In this document: positions 4,751 through 7,319 of the stretch, piece after piece
Layout of the letters: each line of letters begins with the position of its first letter
Numbering within the stretch: position 1 is the first letter of the stretch
Assembly (NCBI GenBank): GCA_937915475.1
Contig: CALGIR010000304.1
Location: 1 to 7,319 of the forward strand
Origin: an uncultured Bacteroidales bacterium
Lineage (GTDB): Bacteria > Bacteroidota > Bacteroidia > Bacteroidales > Tenuifilaceae
DNA: 7,319 bases
Direction: 5' to 3'
The notes under the pieces: model-generated
The model's input: the letters and a program-made list of their open reading frames with translations, nothing else
Told to the model about the DNA's origin: nothing
Database searches by the model: none
Program-made: the position numbers and the translations under genes

Positions 4751-5622
4751 TGCGGAAAAGCAAAATCGTTTTTTTTTATACATTTATCTCGTTGTCCTTA
4801 ATTACAGTCATTTATATAACGCTGTTCAACACCTCTAGGATATTTTCAGACTCCATGGCAGAGACCATCCTGCAGGGTGATATTATCCTTTCAAAATCAT
4901 ACGTTTCAAGCATTAAACGGGGTAGGATTATACTATTTACCTCGTCTACTGAAAGAGATGTTACGTACATTAAAAGATGCATAGCACTTCCTGGCGATAC
5001 TCTTGAGATAAGGAATGCTATTATTTTTGTGAATGGAGTAGAACAGATAACCCCACCAACGGTTAAAAATTACTACTGTATTAACTGTGCCGACAGCAAA
5101 AAAGCGCTCGATAAATTAAGACAATTAAATATCATTGTTGATACATACGATGAAGTCATAACAACTTGGCTTACCAAAAATGAAGCTAAAATCCTGGCCT
5201 CGGAACCATACATAAATTCTGTTATGACTATTCTTCGAAAACCTAATGGCACCCAAACACTACTTTATGAGAACAACCTACCGCTGTTCCCAATCGACTC
5301 AGCACTTAGTTGGACTCTACACAATTATGGGCCAATCATTATTCCTTTTGAGGGGATGAGAATGAATCCAAAACAAAGAGTCGAGAGTGTTTACCATAAA
5401 TTGATTTGTAGCCAGTTTGCCAATTGGAATGCTGATTCAACGTCGATTGAAATTAATGAAGATTTCTTCTTTGTAGTTGGAGATAACAGGGATAACTCTA
5501 CCGACTCTAGGCACTTTGGCTTTGTATCTCAAGCAAGCATTACGGGCAATGCATTACTAGTTATTATTTCAAGGGGTCCTAACGGCATTAGGTGGAGAAG
5601 AACTTTAAAAAAGCTAAATTAA
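4750..5622 (+). CDS. lepB: Signal peptidase I, module B
   Basis: This is a complete 290-residue type I signal peptidase with one N-terminal membrane segment (about 6-26) and the rest extracytoplasmic. Catalytic Ser35 lies in DSMAETILQGD. The general base Lys75 is in YIKRCIALPGD, and the final conserved block GDNRDNSTDSRHFG is at 244-257, so all Ser-Lys dyad elements are present. Between the Lys and GDN blocks is an insert of about 160 residues ending in YGPIIIPFEG, as in Bacteroidetes enzymes. It contains a C110-I-N-C113 pair. The start overlaps the thioredoxin-like stop by one base. A housekeeping enzyme would not normally end such an accessory operon, so a dedicated role in cutting the operon's peptide precursor is inferred. 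Module A has no copy. The enzyme call is very secure; substrate specificity is not. Confidence 0.95.
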   Translation: MRKSKIVFFYTFISLSLITVIYITLFNTSRIFSDSMAETILQGDIILSKSYVSSIKRGRIILFTSSTERDVTYIKRCIALPGDTLEIRNAIIFVNGVEQITPPTVKNYYCINCADSKKALDKLRQLNIIVDTYDEVITTWLTKNEAKILASEPYINSVMTILRKPNGTQTLLYENNLPLFPIDSALSWTLHNYGPIIIPFEGMRMNPKQRVESVYHKLICSQFANWNADSTSIEINEDFFFVVGDNRDNSTDSRHFGFVSQASITGNALLVIISRGPNGIRWRRTLKKLN

Positions 5623-5694
5623 ATGATTGCTACGCAAAGTTAGCCTATGTAAACATGAATAAAAACCAAAACGCCCCCATTAACAAAAAATCAA

Positions 5695-5702
5695 TATCTT
5701 TG
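5695..5702 (+). promoter_or_regulatory. Candidate -7 promoter box for the efflux operon
   Basis: TATCTTTG matches the Bacteroidetes TAnnTTTG consensus exactly and lies 28 bases before the adaptor start codon. No TTTG -33 box is visible upstream. The position after the signal peptidase gene supports the efflux genes being a separate transcription unit. Confidence 0.5.
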
Positions 5703-5730
5703 CCTATCAACACCCACAAAACCTAAAAAG

Positions 5731-6789
5731 ATGAACCGCCTTTATACCCAAGCCCTCATAGGGATATTTTTGATGCTGCTAGCTTCCTGCTCATCGGGTA
5801 AAGCAGATGGAGAGCAGTCTGCCAGTACCAATCGGCAGGGTGCTCCCACCCCGGTAATGGTTACCACCACACCTGCCGCCACTAAAACCTTTTACCACGA
5901 GCTGCTATGCAACGGTGTGGTAGAGGCTGGCCGTATGGCCAAAATCACCTTCGAGGCACAAGGCGTTATCGATTTAATACCCATTACCAACGGCCAAATA
6001 GTACAAAAGGGGCAGCTGCTGGCACAACTAAACAACAGGGAACAGCAAATGGCGCTGCAACATGCCCAAAACGCTTTGCAGCGAGCCAAGGTTGAGATGA
6101 AACACCTTATGCTGGGCTATAGCGACACATCGAACCTTTCGGCCCAAATACTCGAAACTGCTCGCATTAAGAGTGGGCTTTCCGAGGCCGAACTCTCCGT
6201 AAAGGAGCACGAATACAGGCTAGGCAAAACTTTGCTTTACGCACCTTTTGCTGGCAGGGTGGTAAACCTAAAGGCAAAGCAGTACAACCCCACCTCTAGC
6301 TACGAGTACCTTTGTCAAATTGTTAATGAGCAATCGCTTCGGGTATCGTTCGGGGTACTCGAGTCGGAGCTACAAATGGCCACCGAGGGCACTCAGCTTG
6401 AGGTATACCCCTTCTCAAATCCCAACCTTAGAGCTAAGGGGAAAATTACTGAGGTAAACCGAATGGTTGATGAGAATGGAATGGTTGCCATTACTGCCGA
6501 GCTTACTCAAACCCATAAGAATATTATCCCCGGAATGAACGTAAGGGTACTGGTACGACGTGCCATGCCCAACCAGCTGATTATCCCTGTTGAGGGGCTT
6601 GCCCGCCGCCAGAACCGCGATGTGGTTTTTGTAATGCACGACTCGCTTGCCCACTGGCAATACGTAACCGTTGGCCCACGCAACACCAAGGAGGCGGTAA
6701 TTACCGAGGGGCTAAAAGAGGGCGACAAGGCAATTATAACGGGCAATGCCACCATTGGGCACGAGGCATGGGTAAGGGAAGAGGAGTAG
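5731..6789 (+). CDS. RND efflux periplasmic adaptor (membrane fusion) lipoprotein
   Basis: This 352-residue lipoprotein has a lipobox LASC (Cys20). It has the canonical adaptor order: first barrel-sandwich (lipoyl-like) half at about 71-100 (NGQIVQKGQLLAQL), an alpha-hairpin at about 101-165 with heptad-like Ala/Leu/Glu spacing, the second lipoyl half with YAPFAGRV (170-177), then a beta-barrel and a membrane-proximal domain with IIPGMNVRV (265-272) and IIPVEGLARR. Such proteins connect an inner-membrane RND pump to an outer-membrane channel. The pump gene starts 96 nt downstream. The DNA is visibly richer in G and C than the cassette genes, so it looks like a separate, older locus. Its lipobox-proximal 69 bases recur in decayed form at 2306-2374. 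The exported substrate cannot be told. Confidence 0.93.
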   Translation: MNRLYTQALIGIFLMLLASCSSGKADGEQSASTNRQGAPTPVMVTTTPAATKTFYHELLCNGVVEAGRMAKITFEAQGVIDLIPITNGQIVQKGQLLAQLNNREQQMALQHAQNALQRAKVEMKHLMLGYSDTSNLSAQILETARIKSGLSEAELSVKEHEYRLGKTLLYAPFAGRVVNLKAKQYNPTSSYEYLCQIVNEQSLRVSFGVLESELQMATEGTQLEVYPFSNPNLRAKGKITEVNRMVDENGMVAITAELTQTHKNIIPGMNVRVLVRRAMPNQLIIPVEGLARRQNRDVVFVMHDSLAHWQYVTVGPRNTKEAVITEGLKEGDKAIITGNATIGHEAWVREEE

Positions 6790-6807
6790 AAATAATGATG
6801 TTTAGAG

Positions 6808-6843
6808 TTTGAAGTTCAGGTACAGGATGAATTTGAGGTTCAG
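6808..6843 (+). repeat. Short direct repeat between adaptor and pump genes
   Basis: TTTGAAGTTCAG (6808-6819) and TTTGAGGTTCAG (6832-6843) match at 11 of 12 positions, with a 24-nt period, in the otherwise featureless 96-nt gap. Their function is unknown. They may be remnants of the low-complexity TTGAAGTT-type repeats common between genes in this phylum. Confidence 0.5.
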
Positions 6844-6885
6844 ACTAAGCATTAAACTTAAAACCTATTACTGAATACCAAAAAA

Positions 6886-7319
6886 ATGCTTCCCAAAAAA
6901 CCAAACACCTCCCTCCTTCCCTCCTATATCAACTCATTTACTGTTATAGCAATATTTGTGTTGCTAGTAATTGCAGGAATTGCCACTGCACCTAGGCTTT
7001 CGATACGGCTATACCCCTCAACCCAAGGAAAAAGCATCTATGTTACCTACAGCCACCACGGAGCAACCGCAGAGGCAGTTGAGATGGAGGTAACCGCTCC
7101 AATTGAGGGATTTTTATCGCTGGTTGAAGGCGTAGAAAAAATCAGCTCTGTTTCGGGCGATGGTTGGGGCCGGATAACCATAAACCTTACCCGAGATGTA
7201 AAACCAGATATAATTCGATTTAAGGTTCTTTCGCTTATACGCGAAATTTACCCTCGACTCCCCCAGGGAGTCACATACCCAAGGGTTAGTTCGCAATCGC
7301 TGGATAATGAAAAGATGGT
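6886..7319 (+). CDS. RND efflux pump inner-membrane subunit, N-terminal part
   Basis: The first 144 codons of an AcrB-like RND permease, cut by the window end. A short cytoplasmic start (MLPKKPNTS) leads to the first membrane helix (about 16-37, SFTVIAIFVLLVIAGIATAP). Next come features typical of the pore domain: LYPSTQGKSIYVTYSHHGA, VEMEVTAPIEG, the GVEKISSVSGDG segment and LPQGVTYPRVS. With the adaptor upstream it forms a tripartite efflux system driven by the proton gradient. The start is the only ATG that gives the family's expected N-terminus, and the frame is open to the edge. Substrate class (multidrug, metal or other) cannot be decided, because the diagnostic transmembrane residues lie outside the window. 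Confidence 0.93.
   Translation, partial: MLPKKPNTSLLPSYINSFTVIAIFVLLVIAGIATAPRLSIRLYPSTQGKSIYVTYSHHGATAEAVEMEVTAPIEGFLSLVEGVEKISSVSGDGWGRITINLTRDVKPDIIRFKVLSLIREIYPRLPQGVTYPRVSSQSLDNEKM

Noticed and set aside
5623..5694. A terminator after the signal peptidase gene
   Set aside because: The only inverted repeat seen is the 4-bp GCTA/TAGC pair near 5628-5643, too weak to call, and no T-run follows.

Overview
The window looks like a chromosomal segment from a member of the Bacteroidota, most likely order Bacteroidales. The evidence is the protein families (6-bladed beta-propeller lipoproteins with a G-K-G-P-G-E turn, short NVEAL-like secreted peptides, a Bacteroidetes-type signal peptidase I), lipoproteins with short lipoboxes, AT-rich intergenic DNA, no Shine-Dalgarno motifs at most starts, and -7 boxes of the Bacteroidetes TAnnTTTG type. 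I cannot name a genus. All convincing genes are on the + strand.

Positions 1-5622 hold two versions of one cassette in tandem. Module A runs from a structured ~250-nt leader (15-265) through a short Cys-rich secreted peptide (266-481), an intercistronic hairpin (495-533), a beta-propeller lipoprotein (568-1701) and a CxxC thioredoxin-like lipoprotein (1698-2285). Module B repeats the order: leader (2629-2875), Cys-rich peptide (2876-3091), intercistronic hairpin (3104-3134), propeller lipoprotein (3151-4185), thioredoxin-like lipoprotein (4196-4750). It then adds a complete signal peptidase I (4750-5622). The leaders are strongly conserved in DNA, while the mature peptides and the proteins behind them are strongly diverged. 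This is a conserved-leader, variable-cargo layout.

Between the modules (2286-2628) there is no intact gene. The gap contains a 69-bp decayed copy of the 5' end of the downstream efflux adaptor gene, which forms a near-perfect 22-bp hairpin. It also contains an A8G10 homopolymer tract just upstream of a good -7 promoter box for module B. The adaptor fragment suggests that the two modules arose by a tandem duplication reaching into the adaptor gene, followed by loss or replacement of parts.

Positions 5731-7319 are a separate and visibly more GC-rich unit: an RND efflux periplasmic adaptor lipoprotein (5731-6789) and the first 144 codons of its inner-membrane RND pump (6886 to the window edge).

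Inferred working model: each module makes a small exported peptide in excess, because the hairpin after the peptide gene damps downstream expression. The peptide is cleaved by signal peptidase, perhaps the dedicated one in module B. A thioredoxin-like lipoprotein may handle its cysteines, and a surface or periplasmic propeller lipoprotein may bind it. None of this is proven by sequence, and the role of NVEAL-like peptides is not known to me.
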